DNA from: Cololabis saira
Taxonomy: Eukaryota > Chordata > Actinopteri > Beloniformes > Belonidae
DNA: 64,000 bases
Reading direction: 5' to 3'
Assembly: GCF_033807715.1 (NCBI RefSeq)
Contig: NC_084597.1
Location: forward strand, 5,226,666 to 5,290,665
The translations under genes were made by a program, and so were the position numbers. Below the pieces are notes generated by a model. The model was not told the DNA's origin. It saw only the letters and a program-made list of their open reading frames with translations, and ran no database searches. How positions within the stretch are numbered: position 1 is the first letter of the stretch; every line of letters begins with the position of its first letter. Positions 12,717 to 25,440 of this stretch are shown here, piece after piece.

Positions 12717-12833
12717 AGGGCTGGGCGATATGGACGCATAGTTATCTTGTACAGATCACAAAATGCAATTCTTAGGATTTTCTGTTGTTGTTATTTAGGT
12801 TACATGTAGCTCTCCACTTGGAGTGGCAATGTT
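12717..12833 (+). repeat. hAT-like fragment with TAGGGCTGGGCGATATGG end
   Basis: It has the same terminal motif as hATm-B but different inner sequence, which matches 9666-9757 in inverted orientation. No second terminus is found, so it is a truncated copy. Confidence 0.5.
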
Positions 12834-13642
12834 AAAGCGGGGCCTTTGTCACGCTGGATGATTGCATGCATGCAGAGGGCCGTATACCCTCTTATCAAAG
12901 TCCAAGGTTGATGGTAAATAGGCCAATTCCCAAAGTACCAGGGTAACCTTTTAACACAAAACTCACTATCATCAGCACTCTCTGTCTCTTAAAACACGTT
13001 AAGTGAAAAACAGCATCACAGTGTCGGTTTACTACTGTGTTCAGCTCATTCCAGAAGAAGGTGTTTTGAGCTAATAGGCAAAATGAAACCTCGTCTGCAA
13101 TCCTCACACGCCTTTCAGCAAACAGAATGAGATGCAAGAAAGCCCAGGCCAGCCATTCGTCACCACATCCACCACCGCCGGCTACTGTGGCAGCATAACA
13201 GATGAAGATTGATCATTTGTCAACATGCAAATTGGCTTTCAAGTGCTTTCTCTAATTACTCTGTGGTTTTATTGATGAGAAACCACCGACTGCTTCCCTT
13301 CGATTTACTTTGCTGGGTAAAGTCTTTGTTTTGAGTATGTTGTATTTCACCTCTCAGCAGAACTCCAGTTGTAAAAAGAAATCAGGGGGGATGGTGGATT
13401 TTATCATATGGGGACAGATAATTTGTGCTGATTACAAATAATATAATATATTACAAATAATAGCAGTGACCAAAACACCTGCAGAAATACTGCAGGAATG
13501 ACATAGCAGCAGTTAAATGCAGCCTTCTGTAAGCTTTAAATATCCACTGGGCTTACATCAAATACATCAAAACACAACAATAAAAACAGTTTTCTGAACT
13601 TATCAATATGATTCTGTCCTTCACAGGATAAGTAACATGGAT
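12834..13642. other. Unassigned DNA
   Basis: Read on both strands without finding coding motifs, element ends or arrays. This part looks like ordinary single-copy sequence. Confidence 0.4.
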
Positions 13643-13972
13643 CACTGCAAAAACTCAAAATCTTAACAAGAATATTTGTCTTATTTCTAGTTAAAATGTT
13701 TCATTTTAGTAAAAAAAAATCTCATTACACTTAAAACAAGACTCATCACTGGAAAAAAAATAACAATTTTCAAGTAGATTTTCACTTGAAATAAGTAGAA
13801 AAATCTGCCAGTGCAACATGATTATTTTGTGAAGAAGATAAGTTAGAAGATAAATCTTGTCCCACTGGTAGATTTTCCCACTTATTTCAAGTGAAAATTT
13901 ACTTGAAACAGGTGAAAATTGTCAAATAAGTTATTTTTCTGGTGTTATTTTTCTGGTGATGACTCTAAATGT
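13643..13972. repeat. Foldback MITE (CACTGCAAAAACTC)
   Basis: It begins CACTGCAAAAACTCAAAATC. Inner arms TTTTCACTTGAAATAAGTAG and CTTATTTCAAGTGAAAATTT are inverted copies on either side of AATCTGCCAGTG/CCCACTGGTAGATTTT. I recall this as a common teleost palindromic repeat. The expected mirrored right terminus is missing, so the right end is incomplete. Confidence 0.6.
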
Positions 13973-14005
13973 TGAAATAGCAGTAAAACCACATTCATTG
14001 ATGTT

Positions 14006-14039
14006 CTCTCCTTTGCTCTTGCATGTAAATGTCAAGTGA
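14006..14039. repeat. 34-bp direct repeat, copy 1, and fold-back junction
   Basis: 14006-14039 is identical to 14761-14794. It is followed at once by a perfect inverted repeat: GCATGTAAATGTCA, two bases, TGACATTTACATGC (14021-14050). See the finding on templated filler. Confidence 0.85.
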
Positions 14040-14049
14040 CATTTACATG

Positions 14050-14510
14050 CAATTTTGCCTTTTTTCTCAACATTTCAACTTTATTCACGAAATTTTGACA
14101 TTTTTCTCGACAATTCAACTTTTTTTCTCAACATTTCACCTGTGTTGAAAAAATTGATTTTCATTGCCATTGTAAGAAAATCGATTTTCCGATTCTAAAT
14201 CGATTCTCCTATTAATTCCTAAAAATCGATTCATACATCTAAAGATTGATTTATTTTTTCATCATTACATTATAACTTTTGGTATTTTTTATTTATGTCC
14301 AAAAAAGTAATGTTTTGTTGGACACGAGAATAACTGGTGCCATGTTTTTGCCTTTAAATATGTTTAAAGGTATGAAAACATTAAAGTTTTCAGTTATAAT
14401 AGCATAACTTGTCCATATTTATTTGCTTTATATACTGTCTTGGGGTTACATTTGCAAAAAATGCTAAAAACCAAATTCTCAAAAATGGGAAAAAATAAAA
14501 GCGATTTCAT
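14050..14510. repeat. Composite repeat: TCGA-AAAA foldback end fused to ATCGATT element
   Basis: The first 80 bp (CTCGACAATTCAAC and similar units) is the tail of the foldback type seen at 20087-20400. It is then fused to sequence rich in AATCGATTTTCCGATT. The same fusion and the same following 350 bp recur at 20340-20780, so the two parts travel as one unit. Confidence 0.65.
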
Positions 14511-15395
14511 AGTTCCTCTCAGTCTGTAGAGGGGCAAATAAAAATCAGGCGCAATCCTCCAACTTGAACAGATTTCACATTTACACCCCTTCCTTTACCG
14601 TGTCACTGAAACAGTATGACATTAAAGGCAAAAAACCGTCAGAATAGATTTCATTTTCTCAGCTGTTGGCGCTCAAAGTGCACCCAGAGGAGCCCCTGAC
14701 ATGAATTAAGGCTCGGATAGGGTTGCAGGGAGGATGTAAATGACACTGTTCGCACCACAGCTCTCCTTTGCTCTTGCATGTAAATGTCAAGTGATGTTAT
14801 GCACTGAATGATTTCCACTGACAAGATCCTAAAGGTCTACACCGAAAGACAAGCATGGACAGGTATCTCTCTGACAGAATCCAAATGTATTTGTCCTAGA
14901 GAACGCAAGCAACAAGCAAATCTGCAAGACAATCCACGCTTTTGTTTTTCACACCCACTTACGGTCATCAGCACGTTTGGTTAAGTACGATACCCCTGAC
15001 AAGAATCACAAATGAAGCTCACCTCAACCACCATTAATGCATTTTTTTTTTACTGTAATTACCACCACAATTAACTGCACGTCCTCCTTCCTTGTTTCCC
15101 AGTTCTGTGACTGATCCGTCATAATTGCCTGTGTCTGTAACATTTTATTCAAATCACACTCTTAGTGCCACGGGATAGGGTGTGAAGAGGTGTTGCGAGG
15201 CAACTGCGAGCTTCCATTTGCTTTGCATAACTGCAAATTATTCTAGAAAGACATATGTGGGGAAGTATCAACTTATCAAGGTGAGGGTGAGATTTCATTA
15301 TCCCATTTCAGTGAGAGAGGACTGGTGGGAAAACACACGCTACTTCGTTTCCCATCGCTTGATTTCACAAGAATTCGAACGAGGATGACGCTGGG
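14511..15395. other. Unassigned DNA
   Basis: Contains the second 34-bp direct repeat at 14761-14794. No other structure or coding sign is seen. Confidence 0.4.
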
Positions 15396-15435
15396 ACTAT
15401 GGAGTAAGATAACTTCCAAAAAGATGTGTCCATGT

Positions 15436-15893
<458 letters not shown>

Positions 15894-17329
15894 GTCCATG
15901 TTATAACTATTCGTATTCGTAATGATAAACATTTGTATGTAAATAAAAAAGTTGCACCCAAAATTCTGCTGTCACACACATGAGTCTGATCAATTATTAG
16001 GGTTAGGATTGTTTTTATGTGAGTATGAATCTAAAAGCTGTGAGTGCAAAGTCTTGTGAATACAACTCTAATTTCTACGACTACGAGTCTTCACTGTGAA
16101 CACGGATTCAAGTTTATGGTACGAGTCGAAAAACTGTTGAAATTACGTCACAGGCAGGAACAGCATAGACATAAGAAAAATAGAGAAACATATTTTCTCA
16201 TCAACAAAACATGTTATTTTATTGTCTGAAAAATGGCAAAAATAAGAACTTTTTTAATGTTTTTTCCCTTTTTTCATCTTTTTTCCCCCCTCTTTTTTCA
16301 TCTTTTTTTCTCTTCCTTTTTTCCTCTTTTTTAATCTTTTTTTCACCCTTTTTTCATCTTTTGTATCTTTGGTACCTTAGAAAGGTACCAAAGTACCTTA
16401 GAAAGGTACCAAAGTACCCTTCTACAAAGAAATTTACGTTTTACGTCTCATTTATTCATTCACACACGCACTAATATACTTGCGGAAACAGTTAGGCACC
16501 AAATATAATATATTTAATTTTCTCACATGGCAAAAATAAGAACTTTATTGATCCCACATAGGAGTAATTCATGTTATATCAGCTATAGAGAACAAGGTAG
16601 TGCTGAAAAACAATATATGTCCCCCCTCACAAATTAAGAAAAATATAGAAAAATAGATCAACAAAACAAATTTAAAATTTTTCAAATAACAAAATAACAT
16701 ATTTGAACCATTTTTCAGACAATAAAATAACATTTGAACGATTTTTCAGACAATAAAATAATTGAAAAAATCTGAAAAATAGTTAAAATATGTTATTTTG
16801 TTACTTGAAAATGTAAAAATATGTTTTGTTGATGAGAAAATATGTTTCTCTATTTTTCTTATTTTTGTGAGGGGGGATATATATTGTTTTTCGGCACTAC
16901 CTTGTTCTCTATAGCTGATATAACATGAATTACTCCTATGTGGGATCAATAAAGTTCTTATTTTTGCCGTCTGAGAAAATTAAATAAATTATATTTGGTG
17001 TTTAACTGTTTCCCAAGTATATTAGTGCATGTGTGAATGAATAAATGAGACATAAATTTCTTTGTAGAAAGGCTCTTTATGAAAATAAGTCCATTTACTT
17101 GTATTAGTTTACAGCGCAGTCTTGCCACATCCAATATGGCGGCGACGTTGACGCCATATTGGATGAGGCAGTTGGCTCAGCACTCGATGGGGCGTCTACG
17201 TAAATATGTCTATGCTGTTTCTGCCTGTGACGTCATTTCAACAGTTTTTCGACTCGTACCCATAAACTTGAATTCGCAGTGAAGACTCGTAGTCGTAGAA
17301 ATTAGAGTTGTATTCACAAGACTTTGCAC

Positions 17330-17947
17330 TAGGGCTGGGCGATATATCGAGATTTTAATATATATCGATATATTTTCAAACGCGATATCGTTTATATCGA
17401 TTATTAAAAAAAAACAAAAAAATATATATATATTTTTTAATGATTTTAATATACTGTAGCTTATTTTGTGACAAATTGACTTGAATGTTTTATTTGAGAT
17501 TTGCACAAATGTTTTGTTATTTGCACAACTGTCAACCTCAGTGGAAAAGTCTGCCTGTTACTGTCTACATTGTATTAATTGCACAGTGTATTTTAATTTA
17601 ATTGTTATGCAGGAAAGGGATATTTGTTTTGTTTTATTCAAGAAGCATTTTTATTCTATATATGCAGGCAGTTTATTTTTATTTCATTTGTTTTATACAT
17701 TTTGATATTGTGCAGACCTCTGTTAATAAAGGAACCTGTGTGACATTTGGCACGAGGTTTGTATTAAAACTGACTGTTTTCTTAAGGGTTTGCCTCAGAA
17801 AAAAATGAAGCTAACAGAGATGCTATGCTATAATGCTTTGGGGGAAACCCCAATTATGGCACAGAAAAAATATCGATATATATCGAGTATCGCTATTCAG
17901 CTAGAAAATATCGAGATATGACTTTTGGTCCATATCGCCCAGCCCTA
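17330..17947 (+). mobile_element. hATm-B copy 2
   Basis: Starts TAGGGCTGGGCGATATATCG, ends CATATCGCCCAGCCCTA. An exact 8-bp target duplication CTTTGCAC lies at 17322-17329 and 17948-17955. The left arm of the foldback has the same site uninterrupted near 16046-16053 (GTGCAAAG). Only one CTAACAGAGATG unit is present here. An 8-bp duplication with TAGGG/CCCTA ends is the hAT pattern. Confidence 0.9.
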
Positions 17948-18087
17948 CTTTGCACTCACAGCTTTTAGATTCATACTCACATAAAAACAATCCTAACCCT
18001 AATATTTGATCAGACTCATGTGTGTGGCAGCAGATAGATAGTTATAACATGGGCACATCTTTTTGGAAGTTATCTTACTCCATATGG

Positions 18088-19109
18088 GACAGGTGATGTG
18101 ATTTACTCAAACTCATCCCAAAGACTGTTTATTTTCTGCTGACAGATAACAAGATATGTTTAAAAAAAAGAAAGAAATCATGGTTGTGAAAGCTGTGTCT
18201 AGTGACCTTTTCAGACCAGCGTTTGGCATTTTTACATTTTTGAGGAGCGTGCTTCGCTGACAAAAATACATAACAGCTGCTGTCCTCCCAAAAGACCGGA
18301 CCGCTGGCATTATGCAGAGAGAGGTTTCCTTTCAGCTGCAGTGGGTTATTTTTGTTTGCTTCTGCTATCCCCATTAGCTCTCTGCACTCTGATGTAATGC
18401 CATCTCTGGAAATACTGCCCTAATTTCCATCTCAATTTGATGCTCGCTCTTTAATTCATCCTTTGACAAACTGATAATCACAGGACTTTGGCAACACCGT
18501 CCACCCCACCCCCCCTCTGACCAACCGCCCAGATCTTCTGCGACAGAAGAAATGGGGAGTTAAAGCAACGGTCACTGATCCTATTGTCGCTGGCACAAAG
18601 AGCTATATTAGTGAAATGGAGAGAAAAGAAGAGGAGCAAGCACCGACTCAGTGTATTCCATAAATCAGCAAAATCTGCAGAGACGCAGAGCAGATGGTGG
18701 AAATTAAAAAAAAAAATAAAAAAGTCTCCCAGCTCAATTCAATGCAGATTAAGCATTGCAAAGCTAAGCTTTTCTGTATTATGTTCATGCTTTCACTGTT
18801 CTGTGTTAGACATTACAGCTTTGAGGATGATATGTGCAGTGCCAAGCTCAACCTTCCTGTCAGAATGAACTTGCCCCGGTACAAGTAAAATGCATTTATC
18901 TACCAGCATGCAATATGTAAACACTCCACGCCACCGCATGGGACATTTTATATGCTTACGGCCTTCAGATATAACTTCAGGAAAGGTAGTTTAAATATTT
19001 GATATTTTTCCCCCAAGGAAAGGAACCATTACACGGAGAAATGAAAGGTCATTTTGATTTCCACATCACAAAAAATAGGCAGGGTAGTATTTACCTCTGG
19101 GTTTCTGGT
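18088..19109. other. Unassigned DNA
   Basis: Read on both strands. No coding motif, array or element end. Short frames such as 18584-18868 show no domain. Confidence 0.4.
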
Positions 19110-19379
19110 TTCAAAGTTTATTTAGACGGGACAATGCATATTAATGTACACTACATTAAGCAGTGTAAATACACCGGGTAGGGATGGGCGGTATGGACTA
19201 AAAAATGTATCATGATCATTTCTAGCATTTATCCCGATAACGATAAAAATTACGATAGAAAAAATATCAATTCAACTCCACCTTTGTAACTATAAATCTA
19301 TCACCACATTCAGTCTTTGGAGCCAAATCACTGCTGTAAAAGATACTAAATACTACTAAACGTCATCAATGGGAATTTT

Positions 19380-19430
<51 letters not shown>

Positions 19431-19901
19431 GGCTCATTTCCTTCCTTCCTTCATTTCTTCCTTCCTTCCTTCACGTACGTTGTGCGTGGATTTAACACAG
19501 AACCATAAATCAGTTTTACACAAAAACTTCATCAACAGGAATTTATCATTTTTACCGTGAGATACAAATTCTTACCGTGGGGAATTTTTTTGACGGTATA
19601 TCATGAACGGTAAAATATCACCCATTCCTAACACCAGGTTTAGCAGAAATGCTAGTTTCCACCCGCAGTTCCCACAAACAACCAGACACACTCACACCTA
19701 CGGGCAATTTAGACTCATCAGTTAACCTAGCATGCATGTTTTTGGACTGTGGGAGGAAACCAGAGTACCAGGAGGAAACCCACGCAAGCACGGGGAGAAC
19801 ATGCAAACTCCACACAGAAAGACCCTGCTGGGCCTGGGAGTTGAACCGGGAACCTTCTTGCTGTGAGGCAATAGTGCTAACCACTAAGCCACCGTGCTGC
19901 C
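19110..19901 (-). mobile_element. tRNA-derived SINE split by hATm-A
   Basis: On the minus strand the head reads GGCAGCACGGTGGCTTAGTG, with an A-box-like TGGCTTAGTGGTTAGCAC (19876-19893). A B-box-like GGTTCAACTCC follows, then the fish SINE body (CACAGAAAG and AACATGCA motifs read in reverse). The tail reads AAATAAACTTTGA at the 19110 side. The SINE is interrupted at 19179-19630. The uninterrupted copy at 49109-49408 supplies the intact order. RNA polymerase III transcription is inferred from the boxes only. Confidence 0.8.
19179..19630 (+). mobile_element. hATm-A copy 2 inside the SINE
   Basis: Starts TAGGGATGGGCGGTATGG, ends ATCACCCATTCCTA. Target duplications ACACCGGG (19171-19178) and ACACCAGG (19631-19638) differ at one base. 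Inside are a short CTTT array (19378-19430), GGCTCATTT, a short CCTT array (19438-19473), then ACGTACGTTGTGCGTGG. It shares ACCACATTCAGTCTTTGGAG with copy 7. Confidence 0.9.
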
Positions 19902-20086
19902 TGTAGCGTCACTTCGTCTTTAAACAGAAAAACCTGGATTGGAGGAGACCAGTTTCAGGAGTTTTGGGAGAGGATATTGTCCAATCCTTGTCGGATGTCG
20001 AATTCAAAACCGCTCAACAGTCCTGGGTTTCCTTTTTATTTTGTTTTCATAATACACCAAATCTTTTAAATTGGTGGGGGTTTGGA

Positions 20087-21485
20087 CCTGCGTAGATTAT
20101 GGAAGAGTATTAGGGCCATGCAGGAGGAAAAATATTTGAGAGGGGAAGATTTTTATTTTATTGTGCACTTCGAGGAAAAAAGTAGAAATATCGAGAAAAA
20201 AGTTGAAATGTCGAGATTAATGTTGAAATACAATTTCAAGAATAAAGTCGAAATGTCACCTTTTTTCTCAACATTTCAATTTTTTTCATGAAATTTTGAC
20301 TTTTTTCTCGTCATTTCGACTTTTTTCTCAAAATTGTACTTCAACATTAATCTTGACATTTCTACATTTTTCTCGACAATTCAACTTTTTTTCTCGACAT
20401 TCCGCCTGTGTTGGAAAAATCAATTTTCATTGCCATTGTAAGAAAATCGATTTTCCGATTTTCTAAATCGATTCTCATATTAATTCCTAAAAATCGATTC
20501 ATACATCTAAAGATTGATTTATTTTGTTCATCATTACATTACAACTTGGTATTTTTTTGTTTATGTCCAAAAAAGTAATGTTTTGTTGGACAAGAGAATA
20601 ACTGGTGCCATGTTTTTGCCTTTAAATATGTTTAAAGGTATGAAAACATTAAAGTTTTCAGTTATAATTGCATAAATTGTCTATATTTGTTTTGCTTTAT
20701 ATACTGTCTTGGGGTTACATTTGCAAAAAATGCTAAAAACCAAATTCTCAAAAATGGGAAAAAATAAAAGCGATTTCACACGTCCTCTGTTTCCTCCCTG
20801 GATCTGTTTGGTAATTCTGATCCACGATGTTTCTGTTTCAGTTCTATCAGCATTCTAGGAGGTGATTGGTCCTTACAGCATCATTAGCTGCAATACTTGC
20901 TGTTGAATCTCAATATACAGGACTGTCTCAGAAAATTAGAATATTGTGATAAAGTCCTTTATTTTCTGTAATGCAAAAATGTCCTACATTCTGGATTCAT
21001 TACAAATCAACTGAAATATTGCAAGCCTTTTATTATTTTAATATTGCTGATCATGGCTTACAGTTTAAGAAAACTCAAATATCCTATCTCAAAAAATTAG
21101 AATATTCTGGGAATCTTAATCTTAAACTGTAAACCATAATCAGCAATATTAAAATAATAAAAGGCTTGCAATATTTCAGTTGATTTGTAATGAATCCAGA
21201 ATGTATGACATTTTTGTTTTTTTTAATTGCATTACAGAAAATAAAGAACTTATTACGCAATATTCTAATTTTCTGAGACAGTCCTGTAATACATATTAAT
21301 ATATGTTGCAGAACTACAGTCATATAATTCATGCAACAGCTGAAACCACATTTTTAATAACACTAACCCAAATCGATATTGTATCGATTCGAATCGGATT
21401 GAATCAAAGCGTGATAATCGATTCTGAATCTTAAGAATCGGAATCGAATCCATTCATGACATTTGAATCGATTCCCAGCCCTACT
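20087..21485. mobile_element. Composite element: foldback units plus ATCGATT hAT-like right end
   Basis: 20087-20400 holds CGAGAAAAAAGTTGAAATG-type units and their complements, preceded by AGTATTAGGGCCATG as in the 4044 MITE. 20401-20780 repeats 14127-14510. The right end at about 21470-21485 reads GAATCGATTCCCAGCCCTA, a hAT-like terminus. A Tc1-like MITE is nested at 20918-21286. The left hAT terminus was not found. Confidence 0.55.
20918..21286. mobile_element. Tc1/mariner-like MITE, nearly perfect palindrome
   Basis: Ends CAGGACTGTCTCAGAAAATT and its inverted copy ending GACAGTCCTG, flanked by TA on both sides (20916-20917, 21287-21288). The arms match over about 150 bp around a short centre near 21085. 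It is non-coding. TA flanks and CAG-type ends fit Tc1/mariner. Confidence 0.8.
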
Positions 21486-22140
21486 GATGAAGTATTTTTT
21501 TGTTTCCTCTTTCATGCACCCCAGAACCATCACAATGCAGGATTTTGAAGTGAGTATTGATGACAAATGTAATGGTCCGTCTTGTCTTCCGTGCAGAAGA
21601 CGCGCAGCCCAAACTTTCTAAAAAGAATTTAACATTTTGATTCATCGAACGACATGCAAGTTTTACATTTTGCCTCAGTCAGATTTTTAAAATAACCCTT
21701 TGCCCAGAGTAGATGATGGACCTTTTTCCATCAAATTAAAAAGCGAGTGAAGAATTTGTTTTAATGAAAAGGTAAAATACCTCCCATTCAACATTTGATT
21801 TGTTTTCTAAGAAAAGATGGGCTGCTGATATTTGCAAATCATTGCATTCTGCTTTTATTTTTATTTTGTACCACATTTAACTGGAATTGGGGTTAATTAA
21901 TAATTAAGAAATAAACTATGTGGATCTGGGATGTATTTTTACTCTGCATTAAAAACATGAACAATTATGTTTACTGTACTTTAGAAGTAATTATACATAT
22001 TTGCACGTACTCCTAAAATCTGCCACCGTCTAATTGTAAATTCAAAACTTAAAAAATAATTATATTTCTACACAACAAGGATGACAAAAAGGATGCACTA
22101 ACTTGTTCTAGTAACATGTTAAATGTTTTATTTTTAACAA
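21486..22140. other. Unassigned AT-rich DNA
   Basis: Nothing recognised on either strand apart from A/T-rich low complexity. Confidence 0.4.
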
Positions 22141-22148
22141 GTGGAGAC

Positions 22149-23260
22149 TAGGAATGGGTGATATTTTACCGTTCACGATAAACCGTCAAAAAATTCCTCA
22201 CGGTAAGAATTTGTATCTCACGGTAAAAATGATAAATTCCCGTTGATGAAGTTTTTGTGTAAAGATGATTTATGGTTCTGTGTTAAATCCACGCACAACG
22301 TACGTGAAGGAAGGAAGGAAGGAAGGAAGGAAGGAAGGAAGGAAGGAAGGAAGGAAGGAAGGAAGGAAGGAAGGAAGGAAGGAAGGAAGGAAGGAAGGAA
22401 GGAAGGAAGGGAGAAAAGAGGAAGGGAAGAAGGAAGGAGAGGGCAGGAGGAAGGAAGGAAGGAAGGAAGGAAGGAAGGAAGGAAGGAAGGAAGGAAGGAA
22501 GGAAGGAAGGAAGGAAGGGAGGAAGGGAGGGAGGGAGAAAACAAGGAAAGGAGGAAGGAAGGGAGAAAAGAGGAAGGGAAGAAGGAAGGAGAGAGCAGGA
22601 GGAAAGAAGGAAGGAAGGGAAAAAGGAAGGAAGGAAGGAAGGACATGAAGGAAGGAAGGAAGGAAGGAAGGAAGGAAGGAAGGAAGGAAGGAAGGAAGGA
22701 AGGAAGGAAGGAAGGAAGGAAGGAAGGAAGGAAGGAAGGAAGGGAGAAAACAAGGAAAGGAGGAAGGAAGGGAGAAAAGAGGAAGGGAAGAAGGAAGGAG
22801 AGAGCAGGAGGAAAGAAGGAAGGAAGGGAAAAAGGAAGGAAGGAAGGAAGGACATGAAGGAAGGAAGGAAGGAAGGAAGGAAGGAAGGAAGGAAGGAAGG
22901 AAGGAAGGAAGGAAGGAAGGAAGGAAGGAAGGAAGGGAGAAAAGAGGAAGGGAAGAAGGAAGGAGAGAGCAGGAGGAAGGAAGGAAGGAAGGAAGGAAGG
23001 AAGGAAGGAAGGAAGGAAGGAAGGAAGGAAGGAAGGAAGGAAGGAAGGAAGGAAGGAAGGAAGGAAGGGAGAAAAGAGGAAGGGAAGAATGAAGGGACAA
23101 AACAAGGAAAGGAGGAAGGAAAGGAGAAAAGAGGAAGGGAAGAAGGAAGGAGAGAGCAGGAGGAAAGAAGGAAGGAAGGAAGGAAAGGGGAGAAGGAAGG
23201 GAGAAAACAAGGAAAGGAGGAAGGAAGGGAGAAAAGAGGGAAGGAAGGAAATGAGCCTGA

Positions 23261-23332
<72 letters not shown>

Positions 23333-23513
23333 AGGATAAATTCCCATTGATGACGTTTTTGTGTAACAAACATGGCGGATCTGAGAGCGAGATAGATTTA
23401 TAGTTACAAAGGTGGAGTTGAATTGGTATTTTTTTATCGTCATTTTTATCGTTATCAGGATAAATAATATAAATTATTGTGATACATTTTTTAGTCCATA
23501 CCGCCCATCCCTA
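22149..23513 (-). mobile_element. hATm-A copy 3, large array
   Basis: Reverse orientation: begins TAGGAATGGGTGATATTTTA, ends ACCGCCCATCCCTA. The exact 8-bp target duplication is GTGGAGAC (22141-22148, 23514-23521). About 75% of its length is the GGAA array (22310-23247) plus a GAAA array (23262-23333), separated by ATGAGCC. The remaining ends match the other copies. Confidence 0.92.
22310..23333. repeat. (GGAA)n then (GAAA)n composite microsatellite
   Basis: One strand is pure purine for about 1 kb, apart from rare C or T interruptions. Blocks with GGGAGAAAAGAGGAAGGGAA, a second purine block and GAGAGCAGGAGGAA recur several times, which makes a higher-order repeat. Long FLPSFLPS or EGRKEGRK frames on all strands are array translations. 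Confidence 0.95.
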
Positions 23514-23539
23514 GTGGAGACACATTTCGTCATCTCATT

Positions 23540-23625
23540 ATTGTTAATGATCTAGAGTTCTTCATATAAAAACGTCCCCTTTGGGGATCAATAAAGGACT
23601 ATCTTATCTTATCTTATCTATAAGG
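23540..23625 (+). repeat. LINE/SINE-type tail (TATCT)n
   Basis: GGGGATCAATAAAGGACTAT followed by repeated CTTAT units. This resembles the 3' tail of fish non-LTR elements. No coding part is attached. Confidence 0.5.
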
Positions 23626-25397
23626 ATTACTTTATTGTAAATCACAGATGCAAATGAGAGATATAAATCAGCATGTACAAAGATGTCCTGTGCAGGCATT
23701 TCCAGGCTTTTGCTGAGAAACGCTCTCTTTTCTGCGCTATATTTTGCCTCCTCTTCATGGGAGGTTATCATTTGCAAAAAACGTGCCCTTGATATAGGTT
23801 ATTCCAGCCAACATATTCCTATTCCCCATGTTAAGTTTGAAAATAGAGTGCTCCTGACCTCTTGCCTTTGAAATTCTTCCACTGTTGCTGTATTTCTCCC
23901 CCCAGCGCTGCTCGTTTTTATGCTATCGCTAGCAGGCTTTCACAAGGACAGCATTTTAAATTCCTTCCTCTTGCATTTTTTTTTTCCCTTCCTTTTCTGT
24001 CCAAAACAGGGCACAATAGTCACTCTCATTGCAAAATGTTCACCCCTGTATATAAATTAAAATCACCTCATTGTTATATGCACCGAGTGAAAGCTCACTG
24101 TACCCGGATTGCCCGGAACGGCTTTTCCCTTCGTCGCTGAATAATTCACAAAGCAATTCTTCCAGACTCCCACTATGAGCCACAGAGGAACACGGGTGAT
24201 TTTCGAAGGTCTTCTTCAAATGTTTGTTTTCAGAAAAGAAAGTAAATGCCTCTTTACAATTTAAATTTTAATGAGGTGGTTTATGTATAGGTAATCCTTT
24301 CCTTTCTTCGGGGTATAAAGCACTTACTTTGCTTCAAAGGTTAATTAAATTAAAGCTTTTATGTGTGGAATTTTAAAGTTATCACCCATTGTGCCCAAAA
24401 AAAATACATGTTTGCTCGGGAATTTCGCTAAGATATAGATCAGATAGACTTCAAGTCATAAAGTAAGAAAACAACATTTATTTTAAAAAAAAGGTCTGAT
24501 TAAGAGCTCTGTTGATCAAGGATGTGATAAGGTCATGATTTAAAAAAGATTAAGTTAAGTGCATAAAAAAGTAGGAGTGTTTTATTAATGTGGTGTGAAG
24601 TAGACTCTCGAACACTGGAATTAATTAAAAACACAGTGAATACTTTATGATCAAAGGTAATTGTTTTCAAGGCAACTGGTTTAGCCCTCGAGGAGACAAA
24701 GTTTTATCTTTTTTACATTCACACTATTTCTTGAGTAGCATTTCTTAGAGACATTGGGAATATAGGAAGACGATGGAAATACGACATTCTGATACTGTCA
24801 CACACTTTGCCATCATTAAAAATCAAACTTGCTCAAAAGACGGAGTGAACTTTTTGGCAGCAAAAAGCTCTAATGGCAGATGTGGCACGTAGAGAGGAGA
24901 CAAAACACCTACAGAGGAACTTTAACTGGGTCAAAACTTAGTTTCTGAGCACGAGAATGACAGAATGTACAGGAAACAAGCATCCACAACCAAAGACAAT
25001 CAACATTTCCCTCATAATCCTTGATTGAAAAACAGATCATTGTGAAACTCTGCTCTTGAGAGGAATTATTAAATGAGGCTCTCATTTGAACGGGCTTGGT
25101 TTAATCATAGTTTCAGTGTGATGTGTGTCAAGCCCGTATAACCTCTGACAAGGTTAGATGATGGGTAAAGCTACATGAAAATACTGCATCTGTTTTTTAC
25201 TTTTATCTCAACATAGATTGGTAGTAGAAGCAGACATTTTTTATAATTATATGTGGGAGATTATCTAGTTTTTATTTTCCATTCACAGCCACATCACTCT
25301 GATGTTGGTACACTGACGATTGTTTTTTTTTACTTCTCCTGAGCTCCCAACAGTTCTGGTCTCAGCCAGCACTCCTGTCAATAGAAATCACGAATTG
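23626..25397. other. Unassigned, mostly single-copy-looking DNA
   Basis: Read in both directions. No repeat boundary, array or coding motif is seen. Frames at 23683-24140 lack domains and splice context. Confidence 0.4.
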
Positions 25398-25440
25398 AAA
25401 CCTACCAGCAGACAGTTTGCATATTTTTATGGGACTGATC

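Noticed and set aside
16211..16474. Frame rich in F, S and P as a membrane peptide
   Set aside because: It lies in a T-rich low-complexity stretch present in only one arm of the foldback element.
22218..23443. Four frames of 160-386 codons reading FLPSFLPS or EGRKEGRK
   Set aside because: They are translations of the CCTT/GGAA and CTTT/GAAA arrays. All frames of a 4-bp array lacking stops stay open, on both strands. The same holds at 15506-15823, 34310-35189, 36349-37428, 46007-46676, 51701-52091 and 53568-53933.
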